NCBI GenBank assembly: GCA_021820665.1 | Contig: JAKADK010000024.1 | Location: 1 to 35,947 of the forward strand | Source: Actinomycetes bacterium | GTDB lineage: Bacteria > Actinomycetota > Acidimicrobiia > Acidimicrobiales > RAAP-2 | Direction: 5' to 3' | Length of the DNA stretch: 35,947 nucleotides | Shown here: piece by piece, positions 14,131-23,412 of the stretch | How positions within the stretch are numbered: the first letter of the stretch is position 1 | Layout of the letters: every line of letters begins with the position of its first letter | The notes under the pieces: model-generated | The model's input: only the letters and a program-made list of their open reading frames with translations | The model's database searches: none | What the model was told of the DNA's origin: nothing | Position numbers and translations under genes: made by a program

Positions 14131-16506
14131 GTGGCGTCGCTCCGCCAGGTACGCCAGGAACTGATCGACGACCCGAGCCTCACGGGCATGGCCTTCTGTC
14201 GTGAGTACAGCTCGGCAGCCGACCGCTGGTTGACTGATCTCTTCGGTGAGGCAACCGGTGGCCACCACCACGGGGTCGCCCTGCTCGCCGTGGGCGGGTA
14301 CGGCCGGTCGGAGCTGTGTCCCTACAGCGACCTCGATGTCGTGCTCGTGCACAGGGACCGCCGCGACGTCTCCGACGTCGCCGACCGGCTCTGGTACCCG
14401 GTCTGGGACGACGGGATCGCCCTCGACCACAGTGTCCGGTCCCAACGCGAGGTCCTCCAGGCGGCGGCAGCCGATCTCCGGGTGGCCCTCGGCCTCCTCG
14501 ACGCCCGCATGGTGTGCGGAGACGAGCACGTCGCCGAGATGGTCGTCCGCGAGGCAACCGAGCAGTGGCAGAGGCAGCGGCCCGCGTGGCTCGGAGCCCT
14601 CGGCGACCAGGTGGCCGCCCGACACGCCGTCGCCGGCGACGTGGCGTTCCTGCTCGAACCCGACCTGAAGGAGGCTCGCGGAGGCCTCCGGGATGCCGGG
14701 GCGCTCCGAGCCGTGATGCTGGCGCTTCCCGACCTCGCCGACTACGTCGACGTCACCGCGGTGACCGACGCCGAACGGGTCCTCACGCGGATCAGGATCG
14801 AGCTGCACCGCCGGGCCGGCCGGGAGCTGAACCGCCTGCTCCTCCAGGAACAGGACGAGATCGCTGCCACGCTCACGGCCGGCGATGCCGACCGCCTGAT
14901 GACCGAGGTGGCCCATGCAGGGCGGACGATCGCGTGGGAGGGGGACGACGCGTGGCGGCGGTGCCGGCTCCTGCTCTCCTCGGGACTCGGACGGCCGGCG
15001 CGGTGGCGGTCGAGCCACCGCCGGGCGCGCGCGCGTCACGGGGGAACTGGAGACCCGATACCTGCCGCCGGGTCATGGCGGCGCGGAACGGGCATCCTGG
15101 ACGGCGAGGTGGTGGTGCTCGACGACTCGACGGCCGCCGACGATCCCGATCTCGCGCTCCGCCTGGCGCTCGCTGCCGCCGAACGCAATCTCCCCATTTC
15201 ACGGAGCGCCCTCAACCTGTTGGGACGCAAGGCACCCGCGCCCCCCTCGCCGTGGCCGGCTCCGACCCGGGCGCTGTTCGTCGATCTGCTCGCCACCGGC
15301 TCGCCGGCGATCGCCGCCATCGAAGCCCTCGAGCAGCGGGGGGTGTTCAGTCGATATCTCCCAGAGTGGTCCAGTGTCCGGAACAAGCCCCAGCGGAACG
15401 CCTACCACCGTTTCACCGTTGACCGGCACCTCCTGGAGGCCACCGCCCTCGCCGCCGGATTGGTGGGACGCGTGGCACGTCCCGACCTGCTCCTGGTCGG
15501 AACCCTCCTCCACGACATCGGGAAAGGCTTCCCTGGCGATCACACCGAGGTCGGCGTGCGGATGGTCCCCGAGATCGCCACCCGAATGGGGTTCCCGCCG
15601 GGCGACGTCGCCGTCCTCACCACCCTCGTCCGTCTCCACCTCCTGCTCCCCGACATGGCGACGAGGCGTGACCTGAGCGACCCGGCCACCGCTGAGCGGG
15701 TGGCAAGCGAGGTCGGGAGCCGATCCACTCTTGACCTCCTGGCGGCCATGGTGGAAGCGGACAGCCAGGCGACTGGTCCCTCAGCCTGGGGATCGTGGAA
15801 GGCAGGGCTGCTCGGGGAGCTGGTCGACCGGACCTCGCTCGTCCTGGAAGGAAGGCGGCCCCAGGCGCCGACGACGTGGCTCACCGAAGAGCACCGCGTC
15901 ATGATGGCGACGGTCCGCGAGCACGGTCAACCTGCCCTCGCCCTCGAAGACCCGACGCTCAGCGTGATCGCGCCCGACCGACCCGGCCTCCTCTCCGCCG
16001 TAGCCGGCGTGCTCGCCCTCCACGGCCTCGACGTCCGATCCGCCATGGTCGACGGGGAGGGCGGCATCGCCGTGGAGATCTTCACCGTCGAGCCAGCCCG
16101 GGGGCGGTGGCCCTCGACGGTGGGCCTGGCCGAGGACCTGAGCGCCGCCCTCGCCGGTACGCTCCCGCTGGACGAGCGCCTGGCCGAGCGGGCACGCACC
16201 TACCGTGCCGACCGCCAGGCCGTACCGCCCCACTTGGTCGCCACCCAGGTCACCATCGACAACGACGCCTCCGAGCACGCCACTGTCGTCGAGGTACGGG
16301 CGGCAGACGTGATCGGTCAACTACACCGGATCACCGGAGCGCTCTTCTCCTGCGGTGTGGATGTCGTCTCGGCCCACGTTTCCACGTTCGGACCGGCCGT
16401 GGTCGACGCCTTCTATGTCCGCGGCCCCGACGGCGAGAAGGTCACCGACCAGGCCGCCCTCTCCCGGATCGAGCAGGCGCTCGTCGCCGGCATGGTCGAC
16501 GACTGA
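14131..16506 (+). CDS. glnD: Bifunctional PII uridylyltransferase/uridylyl-removing-type enzyme
   Basis: The 791-aa protein has the GlnD order. First is a nucleotidyltransferase domain with LLAVGGYGRSELCPYSDLDV (GG, RxE and the DxD pair near 67-69). Next is an HD domain with LLVGTLLHDIGKGFPGDHTE at about residue 455-475. Last are two ACT domains, ~610-680 (LSVIAPDRPGLLSAVAGVLA) and ~718-791 (VIGQLHRITGALF). GlnD modifies the nitrogen signal protein PII (adenylylation in several actinobacteria) and reverses it through the HD domain, with glutamine sensed by ACT. GTG 14131 is preferred: the open frame upstream is Pro/Arg-rich and a leaderless promoter sits directly before it. No glnK or amtB is nearby. 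Confidence 0.92.
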   Translation: MASLRQVRQELIDDPSLTGMAFCREYSSAADRWLTDLFGEATGGHHHGVALLAVGGYGRSELCPYSDLDVVLVHRDRRDVSDVADRLWYPVWDDGIALDHSVRSQREVLQAAAADLRVALGLLDARMVCGDEHVAEMVVREATEQWQRQRPAWLGALGDQVAARHAVAGDVAFLLEPDLKEARGGLRDAGALRAVMLALPDLADYVDVTAVTDAERVLTRIRIELHRRAGRELNRLLLQEQDEIAATLTAGDADRLMTEVAHAGRTIAWEGDDAWRRCRLLLSSGLGRPARWRSSHRRARARHGGTGDPIPAAGSWRRGTGILDGEVVVLDDSTAADDPDLALRLALAAAERNLPISRSALNLLGRKAPAPPSPWPAPTRALFVDLLATGSPAIAAIEALEQRGVFSRYLPEWSSVRNKPQRNAYHRFTVDRHLLEATALAAGLVGRVARPDLLLVGTLLHDIGKGFPGDHTEVGVRMVPEIATRMGFPPGDVAVLTTLVRLHLLLPDMATRRDLSDPATAERVASEVGSRSTLDLLAAMVEADSQATGPSAWGSWKAGLLGELVDRTSLVLEGRRPQAPTTWLTEEHRVMMATVREHGQPALALEDPTLSVIAPDRPGLLSAVAGVLALHGLDVRSAMVDGEGGIAVEIFTVEPARGRWPSTVGLAEDLSAALAGTLPLDERLAERARTYRADRQAVPPHLVATQVTIDNDASEHATVVEVRAADVIGQLHRITGALFSCGVDVVSAHVSTFGPAVVDAFYVRGPDGEKVTDQAALSRIEQALVAGMVDD

Positions 16507-16587
16507 CGGCGGCGAGCCGGGTCTGCGCGGGGGCGCCGGGTGAGAAGGAGGACCCCACTGGTACCATGGTGGGGAGGTTGCCTGACC

Positions 16588-17745
16588 ATGTCATCCGCTC
16601 ACGCGAAGCCACCACGTCTCCGATTCGGGGCGCACAACTCCCTCCTGATCGCGGTGGTCGTCGTCGCGGTCGCCGTGCTCGGTGGCATCGGCGCCCTGGT
16701 TGCCGTGCGCTCCAGACCGGCATCGGCGGGAACCACGGGTGGTGCGGCGTCCACGACCGGCATCGTCGGCGGGCCGTTTGCCGTCTCCTCAACCACGCCG
16801 GCTCGGGGCGCGACTAGCTTCCCGTCGGATGGGACCATTGTCGTCCGGTTCTCGACCGCCCTTTCTTCCATCAGCCCCATGCCGTCCCTCACGCCAGCCG
16901 TCCCGGGGACATGGCATCGGGCCTCCGCCACCAGCGTGGAGTTCGTGCCTTCGATGCCGCTCCCGCCCTACGGCAAAGAGACGATCGTCATTCCCGGTGG
17001 CATCTCGGGTGTCCGGGGCGCCGACGGCTCCACGCTGCGGGCCACCGACACGGTGAGCTTCGACGTCGCCGGCGCCAGCATGCTCCGTCTCCAACAGTTG
17101 CTGGCCGAGCTCCACTACCTCCCGCTGACCTTCTCCCCCGCCGCGCCGGTGGCCCGACCCCAGGACCTCGCCGAGGTGCAGCACGGGACCTTCACCTGGC
17201 GGTGGACGCCACCCGCTTGGGAACAGGCCCTGTGGACGCCCGGCATCGCCAACCCGATCACGCAGGGAGCAGTGATGGCCTTCCAGCACCAGAACGGGAT
17301 GGCCAACACCGGCATCGCCACGGCAGCGACGTGGACGAAGCTGTTCCAGGCGGTGAGGGCCGGCAACGACGACCAGAAGCCCTACGACTACGTCTACGTC
17401 TCCAAGACGTTGCCCGAGACCCTCACGCTCTACCAGGAAGGCAAGGTGGTCCTCACCTCGCCGACCAATACCGGCCTCCCCGGGTACCCCACCACAGACG
17501 GGACCTACCCGATCTACCTCCGGTTCACCGAGAACTACATGAGCGGGACAAACCCCAACGGCACCCACTACCACGACCTCGTGCACTGGATCAATTACTT
17601 CAACGGCAGCGAAGCCGTGCACGGCTTCGTCCGCGCCACCTACGGGTTCCCGCAGAGCCTCGGCTGTGCCGAGCTCCCCGTGGCCACCGCCGGCCAGGTC
17701 TACCCGTACCTAGCGATCGGCGACCTCGTCACCATCGCCAACTGA
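16588..17745 (+). CDS. Membrane-anchored L,D-transpeptidase-like (YkuD) protein
   Basis: The 385-aa protein has one N-terminal membrane helix (LLIAVVVVAVAVLGGIGALV), a Ser/Thr/Gly linker, and an Ig-like module (~70-165, STTPARGATSFPSDGTIVVR and on). A peptidoglycan-binding-like part follows (LRLQQLLAELHYLPL and ITQGAVMAFQHQNGM), then a C-terminal YkuD domain. The catalytic region reads VHGFVRATYGFPQSLGCAEL, with His345 and Cys360. The usual SHGCxR is SLGCAE here, losing the second His and the Arg. Family members make 3-3 peptidoglycan cross-links. ATG 16588 is preceded by GGGGAGG, with a possible -10 TACCAT at 16562. Confidence 0.8.
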   Translation: MSSAHAKPPRLRFGAHNSLLIAVVVVAVAVLGGIGALVAVRSRPASAGTTGGAASTTGIVGGPFAVSSTTPARGATSFPSDGTIVVRFSTALSSISPMPSLTPAVPGTWHRASATSVEFVPSMPLPPYGKETIVIPGGISGVRGADGSTLRATDTVSFDVAGASMLRLQQLLAELHYLPLTFSPAAPVARPQDLAEVQHGTFTWRWTPPAWEQALWTPGIANPITQGAVMAFQHQNGMANTGIATAATWTKLFQAVRAGNDDQKPYDYVYVSKTLPETLTLYQEGKVVLTSPTNTGLPGYPTTDGTYPIYLRFTENYMSGTNPNGTHYHDLVHWINYFNGSEAVHGFVRATYGFPQSLGCAELPVATAGQVYPYLAIGDLVTIAN

Positions 17746-18179
17746 TCCCGCCCTCGACAAATCGCCCCACACAGGGCACAATAGTGACTTAACGTGTAGC
17801 ATCGTTCACGGAACGTGATGAATCGTCGAGGGCGGCGACTCACCCGGTCGCTCCTGGGGACGGTCCGAGTCGAAGGGTGGCCGGGGATGGGCAATGTGAC
17901 GACGGGAGACCGCCGGGGCGGGCGCGGCGGCACTGGGTGGGAACGAGAGGCGGGTCAGAGCGTAGGCTCCGAGCACCGCCGCCGGGGCGAACGGCATGGT
18001 GGCTTCCGGTCGATGCGGCATGGTGGCTTCCGGTCGATGCGGCATGGTGGCTTCCGGTCGATGTGCTGCCCTCCGGGGCCGGAAATCCCGCCGGGAGCCG
18101 GGTGTCCCACGGTCCTAGCGGCGACGGGGCGTTCCGACCTAGCCTCTGCTTGCCGGAATTCGACGGGAGGGACACCACG
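17746..18179. other. 434-bp gene-free region with operator-like and repeat elements
   Basis: No convincing gene lies here. The left part is AT-richer and contains TCACG GAA CGTGA, a 13-bp palindrome at 17806-17818, plus a direct repeat AACGTG (17791-17796, 17812-17817) and a -10-like TAGCAT (17797-17802). The right part holds three 24-bp tandem repeats and, near 18140, a -10-like TAGCCT that could drive the DUF4388 gene. Confidence 0.5.
17992..18063. repeat. Three perfect 24-bp tandem repeats
   Basis: The unit starts CGGCATGGTGGC and ends TTCCGGTCGATG. Three identical copies lie at 17992-18015, 18016-18039 and 18040-18063. There are no spacers, so this is not a CRISPR array. The unit length is divisible by three, but no supported gene reads through it. 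Perfect identity suggests recent expansion. Confidence 0.85.
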
Positions 18180-18935
18180 ATGAGCCAGACCACCAGTGCG
18201 GACGAATCCTCGGCGGCATCGCTCGTCGGGAACTTGGAGGTCTTCTCTCTCGCCGATGTCCTCCACCTGCTGGAAGAGACCCGGCAGACCGGGGAGTTCC
18301 AGGTCGTCGGCTCCGGGATCGACGGTCGACTGTGGCTCGACAACGGCGAGCTCTCAAACGCCCACGTCGGGACGGCGACGACGATCGGCCAGGCGGTCTT
18401 CGAGCTCGCCTGCATCATCGAAGGATGGTTCTACTTCACTTCCGGCCTGGTGTCGTCCTCCGGCCAGCCGAAGGTGCCGATCGGCGCCGTCCTGTCCGAG
18501 GTCCGGCCCCAGGTCGAGGAGTGGTTCGAGCTCCGCCGGGTGGTGCCCCTCGACGCCGTGGTCGAGCTCGCTCCGAACCCTCCTGGCGATGACGTGCAGA
18601 TCCGCGGCGACCAGTGGCGCGTGCTCACCATGATCGGGAAGGGCGGACAGTCGGTGCAGTCGGTGCTCGACGCCATCGAGGACGACCCGGTGGCGTCGCT
18701 CCGCACGCTGCGCGACCTGTGCCAGTCGGGCCTGATCATCCTCGAGGGCGGAGCTCCCGGTCCCCTGGTCTCCCCGTTCACGTCGGCGGTCAGGGAGCCC
18801 GCTCCCGTGGCCCCGGTGGCAACCGACGTGATCGGGAGCCTCGCCGACGTCGCCATCATGCCTCCACCGATCGTCGACGACCCATGGACGCCGGCACCGG
18901 AGAGCGAGCGGGCGGAGAAGAACGGGGTCGCCTGA
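18180..18935 (+). CDS. DUF4388 (PATAN-type) domain protein
   Basis: The 251-aa cytoplasmic protein begins with a DUF4388-like domain: SLVGNLEVFSLADVLHLLEE, TRQTGEFQV, GRLWLDNGELSNAHVG and AVFELACIIEGWFYFTSG, the pattern seen in gliding and GTPase-linked signalling proteins. A second region (~140-200) has helical winged-helix-like character (VLTMIGKGGQSVQSVLDAIE, LRTLRDLCQSGLIIL), followed by a Pro/Val-rich tail. The ATG follows GGGAGG at 9 nt. It is probably an adaptor in a signalling pathway; the partner is not encoded nearby. Confidence 0.75.
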   Translation: MSQTTSADESSAASLVGNLEVFSLADVLHLLEETRQTGEFQVVGSGIDGRLWLDNGELSNAHVGTATTIGQAVFELACIIEGWFYFTSGLVSSSGQPKVPIGAVLSEVRPQVEEWFELRRVVPLDAVVELAPNPPGDDVQIRGDQWRVLTMIGKGGQSVQSVLDAIEDDPVASLRTLRDLCQSGLIILEGGAPGPLVSPFTSAVREPAPVAPVATDVIGSLADVAIMPPPIVDDPWTPAPESERAEKNGVA

Positions 18936-18998
18936 GGCCGCTCGGCCACTGGATGCCGGCGGAGCCGACCCGGCACGCTCCCGTGCCGCTGCTCGCCA

Positions 18999-19610
18999 CT
19001 ACCCGGGGGACGCCAGACGGTCTGCCAGTAGAGCGACCAGGCCCATGAAGGCACGGCTCCGGTGGGAGATCTGGTGCTTCTCCGCCCTCGTCATCTCGGC
19101 GAACGTCCGGCTCGGATCGTCATCGGGAGCGAACACCGGGTCGTAGCCGAAGCCGTTGTCACCGCGGCGCCGGGACGTGATGTGCCCGCGGACCTCCCCC
19201 GTGCACGACAATTCTCTCCCGTCCGGGAGCACCGCGTAGGCAACCGTCTTGAATACGGCCCGGCGGGCAGCGGATGTGCCGGCGCCGACCCGCTCGAGCT
19301 CGTCCAGCAGCTTCGCGACGTTCTTCGCGTCGTCCGCCGGTTCCCCGGCGAACCGGGCGGAACGCACTCCCGGCGCGCCATCCAGGGCCGCCACCTCGAG
19401 ACCGGTGTCGTCGGCGATGGCACCCTCGCCGGTTGCCGCCGCCACGGCGTGCGCCTTCAACCTCGCGTTCTCCACAAGCGTCCCCCCGGTCTCCTCTATG
19501 TCAGGCACCCAGCGAGGGCGAGGCAAAACGAGAATGCCTGGAACCGCATCCAGCAGCTCTTCGATCTCCGTCACTTTGGCCGGATTGGCGCTCGCCAGCA
19601 CCAACCGCAT
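18999..19610 (-). CDS. rdgB: XTP/dITP diphosphatase (RdgB/HAM1)
   Basis: The 203-aa protein has the full family signature: MRLVLASANPAKVTEIEELL (substrate loop SxNxxK), AIADDTGLEVAALDGAPGVR, SARFAG, NGFGYDPVF and ISHRSRAF. It hydrolyses non-canonical purine triphosphates (ITP, dITP, XTP) to monophosphates, cleaning the nucleotide pool. ATG 19610 gives the usual family N-terminus. A TTG at 19625 overlapping the rph stop (19622-19624) would add five residues and couple translation. It is the last gene of an rph-rdgB operon, an arrangement common in actinobacteria. Confidence 0.92.
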   Translation of the reverse strand: MRLVLASANPAKVTEIEELLDAVPGILVLPRPRWVPDIEETGGTLVENARLKAHAVAAATGEGAIADDTGLEVAALDGAPGVRSARFAGEPADDAKNVAKLLDELERVGAGTSAARRAVFKTVAYAVLPDGRELSCTGEVRGHITSRRRGDNGFGYDPVFAPDDDPSRTFAEMTRAEKHQISHRSRAFMGLVALLADRLASPG

Positions 19611-19621
19611 CACCTGGCCAG

Positions 19622-20389
19622 TCAACGTGCCGGGGGTGGCTCGCTCAACGCAGCGCGCTGGAGCTCCAGCAGTTCGCCGATCCCGTGCTCCGCGAGCGAC
19701 AGCATCTCGTCGAGCTCGCCCTTCGAGAACGGCGCACCTTCCGCCGTGCCCTGCACCTCGACGAACCGACCAGAGCCGGTCATCACGACGTTCATGTCGA
19801 CCTCGGCCCGGCTGTCCTCCTCATAGGGCAGATCGAGCACGCAGATGCCGTCGACGATCCCCACCGACACCGCGGCCACCGCGTCGGTGAGCGGGTGGAT
19901 GCCGAGCACCCCGCCGCTCACCATCCTGGTCAGTGCATCGTGGAGCGCCACGTAGGCACCGCAGATCGACGCCGTCCGTGTGCCGCCGTCCGCCTGGAGC
20001 ACGTCGCAATCAACAGTCACCTGGTGCTCCCCCAGGGTGACCATGTCACACACGGCCCGCAGCGATCGGCCGATGAGGCGCTGGATCTCCTGGGTCCGTC
20101 CGGACTGGCGGCCCTTCGCCGCTTCGCGGCCCACCCGTTCGGCAGTGGAACCGGGAAGCAACGAGTACTCGGCCGTCACCCATCCTTTGCCCGTGCCCCG
20201 CATCCACGGTGGGACACGCTCTTCCACCGACGCCGTGCACAGCACCTTCGTCCTGCCCATGGACACCAGCACCGATCCGGGGGCGAACACCGTGAAGTCC
20301 CGCTCGAAGCTGGCCCGCCTGATCTGGTCCTCCGCACGCCCGTCAGCTCGCCAGCCCCCGCCAGCTCCTTCCTGTTCGGTCGTCCCCAT
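19622..20389 (-). CDS. rph: Ribonuclease PH
   Basis: The 255-aa protein contains [73 protein letters not shown] and [20 protein letters not shown], the phosphate-binding and catalytic segments of RNase PH. The enzyme trims tRNA 3' ends by phosphorolysis. ATG 20389 follows GGAGGAG with suitable spacing; the open frame upstream is Arg/Pro-rich and non-conserved. It precedes rdgB. In M. tuberculosis the equivalents are Rv1340-Rv1341, close to cysM. Confidence 0.95.
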   Translation of the reverse strand: MGTTEQEGAGGGWRADGRAEDQIRRASFERDFTVFAPGSVLVSMGRTKVLCTASVEERVPPWMRGTGKGWVTAEYSLLPGSTAERVGREAAKGRQSGRTQEIQRLIGRSLRAVCDMVTLGEHQVTVDCDVLQADGGTRTASICGAYVALHDALTRMVSGGVLGIHPLTDAVAAVSVGIVDGICVLDLPYEEDSRAEVDMNVVMTGSGRFVEVQGTAEGAPFSKGELDEMLSLAEHGIGELLELQRAALSEPPPAR

Positions 20390-20622
20390 CCGTGCGCTCC
20401 TCCGCTCCGCGCCCGGTCCCGGACGCTGCCGTGCCCGGCACCAACACCGGTCCCGGGGGCGGCACTCTAGCCCAAGCGCAACGCTGCTGGAGGACGGCCC
20501 ACGGCCTGACCCGGGCGGTGACTCACCTCCCCGCACCGGACCTTCGACGGCAGTCTCTCGGCCGTCTCGTGGGGGAAGGTTCCGATTTCCCCGGTGTCCC
20601 CGGGTGTCCGACTGGCCCGCAG

Positions 20623-20634
20623 TACCATGGCACC
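20623..20634 (+). promoter_or_regulatory. Leaderless-type -10 before the membrane protein gene
   Basis: TACCAT (20623-20628) is followed by exactly 6 nt (GGCACC) and the GTG at 20635, with no Shine-Dalgarno sequence. Confidence 0.5.
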
Positions 20635-21990
20635 GTGGGAGGGGGCGTCACCGATCTGGGTACGGTCCGGCCGGCTGATCCACCGGGACGCGAGGCCCCG
20701 GCCGTCGCTCCGCCAGCCAGGCTCCGACGGCGATGGCGCCCGATCGCCGTTTCAGCACTCGTCCTCGTCTCTGGACTGGCCTATTGTTTCTTCTGGGTGC
20801 CCCTCGTGCACCACGGGCACCGTTGGGTGGAGCCTGGAGACATCTGGCAGACCTTCCGAAGCGCTCACTACGTCGGTTGGGGCGATATCGGGGGCATCTA
20901 CACCGGTGGGACCCATCTCGTCACGTTTCCCGGGATCGCCGTCCTCCTCGCCCCCGTCGCCATGATCAGCGGAGCGCTCGGCCTTACCGAGTCGATCGCA
21001 CCCTTTTACCTCGCCCACCCCACCGCATGGTTCCTCCTCGGCCCGGCCGAGATCCTGCTCGGGACCCCGATGCTCTTCGCTCTCGACGCAGTGGCGGAGC
21101 GATGTGCCCTCACGCCGACCAGGCGGTCGCTCCTGGCGATCTTCGAAGGCTTCCTTCTCTGGCAGGTCGTCGTGCTGTGGGGGCACCCGGAAGACGCCCT
21201 CGCCCTCGCCCTGGCGGTCTACGCGCTCCTCGCCGGCCGGGACGGCAAGTGGACGGCCGCTGGTTGGCTGTGGGGGGCATCCATGCTCGTCCAGCCGCTG
21301 ACCGGGCTGATCCTACCGATCGCCATTGCACAGGCACCGAGGGGGATCCGGCTCCGGACCTGCGTGCAGGCGGCGCTGCCGAGCATTATCCTCCTCGCCC
21401 TCCCCCTGGCCACGAGCTGGTCGGCGACGACCAACGCTCTCCTGCGCCAGCCGAACTACCCCACGGTCGACCACCCCACCCCGTGGATGGCGTTCGCGCC
21501 CGTGCTCAAGCCCCACGTCACCGTGTCCGCGGGCCCACCCCGGTCGCTGGCCGTGCTCGGGGCGCTCGGTCTCGGCGTGTGGTCGCTGCGCCGACGGTGG
21601 TCGATCCGTGAGCTGCTCTGGCTGGCCGGGTTGGCCCTCGCCCTCCGGTGCGTGTTCGAGGCGGTGATGGACCCCTACTACCTGGTGCCGCCGGCTGCCC
21701 TGATCGTGACCGCCGCCTTCGTCCGCCCGGGCCGGTTGGGGTCTGTCGCAGCGACGCTCGCCATGGTCGTCGACACGATCTTCAGCTACCACCACCTCGG
21801 CGAATGGGCCTACTGGGTCCCGATGGTGGCATTGCTGGGGATCGGGTTGGCCTGCGGATGGCCGTGGACCGCGTCGTCAAGTCCCCCTCCCCCGCCGGAT
21901 GACGTCTCCCACGGTGCGGGCACCGGCCCCCAAGACGCCACCGCACCGGAGCCGGTGGCAGGGCACGCTCCCGCTCCGACGACGGGGTGA
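20635..21990 (+). CDS. Polytopic membrane protein, GT87/DUF2029-like
   Basis: The 451-aa protein has about ten hydrophobic segments, from [20 protein letters not shown] to [18 protein letters not shown], and a Pro-rich cytoplasmic-type tail. The arrangement, with an early loop containing [20 protein letters not shown] and a later [20 protein letters not shown], resembles polyprenyl-phosphate-dependent membrane glycosyltransferases of actinobacteria, but no decisive DxD or DE motif is visible. GTG 20635 was chosen for the leaderless promoter. It is the only plus-strand gene between rph and cysM, splitting a block that is contiguous in orientation on the minus strand. Confidence 0.6.
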   Translation: MGGGVTDLGTVRPADPPGREAPAVAPPARLRRRWRPIAVSALVLVSGLAYCFFWVPLVHHGHRWVEPGDIWQTFRSAHYVGWGDIGGIYTGGTHLVTFPGIAVLLAPVAMISGALGLTESIAPFYLAHPTAWFLLGPAEILLGTPMLFALDAVAERCALTPTRRSLLAIFEGFLLWQVVVLWGHPEDALALALAVYALLAGRDGKWTAAGWLWGASMLVQPLTGLILPIAIAQAPRGIRLRTCVQAALPSIILLALPLATSWSATTNALLRQPNYPTVDHPTPWMAFAPVLKPHVTVSAGPPRSLAVLGALGLGVWSLRRRWSIRELLWLAGLALALRCVFEAVMDPYYLVPPAALIVTAAFVRPGRLGSVAATLAMVVDTIFSYHHLGEWAYWVPMVALLGIGLACGWPWTASSSPPPPPDDVSHGAGTGPQDATAPEPVAGHAPAPTTG

Positions 21991-22010
21991 TCCTCCTGCT
22001 CTCGTTTTCC

Positions 22011-22025
22011 TCAGGTCGTACCTGA
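22011..22025. terminator. Short palindrome between convergent genes
   Basis: TCAGGT CGT ACCTGA is a perfect 6-bp inverted repeat with a 3-nt loop, located between the converging membrane protein and cysM stops. With TTTTCC on one side it could be a weak bidirectional terminator. Confidence 0.3.
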
Positions 22026-22035
22026 CACCGTTGCC

Positions 22036-22983
22036 TCAGAAGTAGATGGTGCTCCGGGCGCGCTCCTCGACGACGTCCAAGTCGTCGGTCCACGCTCCAG
22101 TGGACAGGTACTTCCACCCCCCGTCGGGAGAGACGACGACGATCGTTCCCGCCTCAATCGTCGCGGCGCACCTGACCGCTCCCGCCACCGCCGCCCCGGT
22201 GGAGATCCCGGCGAAGATCCCGAGCTCGGCCAGGCGACGGGTCCACTCGATCGACTCCCTCGGCTTCACGATCGTCTTCCGGTCCAGGAGCTCCGTTCCC
22301 CCGCCGGCGGTGAAGATCGGCGGGATGTAGCCGTCGTCGAGATTGCGAAGCCCGTCGACCATCTCGCCGGTCGGCGGCTCGATCGCCCACACCTGCACGT
22401 CGGGGTTCCGCTCCTTGAGGAAGCGACCCACCCCGAGCAGGGTCCCCGACGTGCCCAGGCCGGCTACGAAGTGCGTCACCTCGGGACAGTCCCGCCAGAT
22501 CTCGGGTGCCGTCCCTTCGTAGTGGGCCCGCGGGTTCGCCGGGTTCGCGTACTGGTAGAGGAAGGCCCACTCAGGATGCTCCCCGGCCAGTCGGCGGGCC
22601 AGGCGCACGGCGCCGTTCGAGCCCTCCGACCCGGGAGAGTCGATGATGTCGGCCCCCCAGACGCCGAGGAGCTGGCGTCGCTCGGGAGAGACGTTCGAGG
22701 GAAGGACGACGGTCAGCCGGTACCCTTTCATCCGGCACACCAAGGCGAGACCGATCCCCGTGTTCCCCGACGACGGCTCCACGAGGCGTTGACCGGGACT
22801 GAGGATGCCCTCCTTCTCGGCCTGCTCGACCATCGACAGTGCCACCCGGTCCTTCACCGAGCCGCCCGGGTTCTGTCCTTCGAGCTTCACCAGGATGTGC
22901 GCCCGGGGGTTCGGGCTCAGCGCGCTCACATCCACGAGCGGGGTGTTCCCGATCAGCTCCAGAACCGACCGGTACGCCGTCAT
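22036..22983 (-). CDS. cysM: CysO-dependent cysteine synthase (O-phosphoserine sulfhydrylase)
   Basis: The 315-aa PLP enzyme carries LELIGNTPLVDVS, GGSVKDR with the PLP lysine, EPSSGNTGIGLALVCRMKGY, ERRQLLGVWGADII, LYQYANPANPRAHYEGT and FVAGLGTSGTLLGVGRFLKE (PLP-phosphate loop). It ends GWKYLSTGAWTDDLD. It matches M. tuberculosis CysM, which takes sulfur from thiocarboxylated CysO and uses O-phosphoserine. The Arg of LRNLDDG corresponds, from memory, to Arg220 that reads the substrate phosphate. The ATG at 22983 overlaps the cysO stop (ATGA), so the two are translationally coupled. The order mec, cysO, cysM is the mycobacterial order. Confidence 0.92.
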   Translation of the reverse strand: MTAYRSVLELIGNTPLVDVSALSPNPRAHILVKLEGQNPGGSVKDRVALSMVEQAEKEGILSPGQRLVEPSSGNTGIGLALVCRMKGYRLTVVLPSNVSPERRQLLGVWGADIIDSPGSEGSNGAVRLARRLAGEHPEWAFLYQYANPANPRAHYEGTAPEIWRDCPEVTHFVAGLGTSGTLLGVGRFLKERNPDVQVWAIEPPTGEMVDGLRNLDDGYIPPIFTAGGGTELLDRKTIVKPRESIEWTRRLAELGIFAGISTGAAVAGAVRCAATIEAGTIVVVSPDGGWKYLSTGAWTDDLDVVEERARSTIYF

Positions 22984-23297
22984 CGCAGCGCAGGCACGCT
23001 CGCCAGCCACCCGCCGTCGCCGGATCCGCCGGCCACCGCGGGAAGGATCGAGATCTCGTCCGTCGGAGCGACCGGCGTGTCGAGGGACGACAGGTACCGG
23101 ACGTCGTCGTCGTTCAGGTACACGTTGACGAAGCGGTGGAGCGTGCCGTCGTCGTTCAGCAGTTGGCCGGAGAGGCCCGGATAGGTCGCGACCAGAGCGC
23201 CCAGGACCTGCCCGATCGTCGCTCCTTCGGCATGCACCGTTCGCTCACCCCCGGCATGGACCCGCAACACGGTCGGCAGATGTACTTCAACGGGCAC
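22980..23297 (-). CDS. cysO: Sulfur-carrier protein CysO (MoaD/ThiS-like) with C-terminal extension
   Basis: The 105-aa ubiquitin-fold protein includes VEVHLPTVLRVHAGGERTVH, IGQVLGALVATYPGL, LHRFVNVYLNDDDVRYL and ISILPAVAGG. In CysO the final Gly of this motif is the carboxy terminus that is thiocarboxylated and loaded with cysteine. Here Gly90-Gly91 is followed by 14 more residues (SGDGGWLASVPALR) before the stop, so the reactive terminus is masked unless processed. The start is GTG 23297 with AGGAGG 4 nt upstream. The neighbouring JAMM protease Mec is the natural candidate for removing the tail, which is inference. Confidence 0.9.
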   Translation of the reverse strand: MPVEVHLPTVLRVHAGGERTVHAEGATIGQVLGALVATYPGLSGQLLNDDGTLHRFVNVYLNDDDVRYLSSLDTPVAPTDEISILPAVAGGSGDGGWLASVPALR

Positions 23298-23412
23298 CGG
23301 GCCTCCTCACGTCCTCACGTTCGACTGGTGGCAACCACGAGCGGCGGGATCGGGCGGCGCGCTCCCGCCTCCCACCACGTCGATCACAATGTTGACTCCT
23401 TGGGTGAAGATT

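Noticed and set aside
13948-15039. A 363-codon minus-strand open frame opposite the start of glnD
   Set aside because: The plus strand carries the GlnD nucleotidyltransferase motifs; the antisense frame has no recognisable features.
17992-18063. CRISPR-like repeat array
   Set aside because: The three 24-bp units are directly adjacent with no spacers and no cas genes are present.
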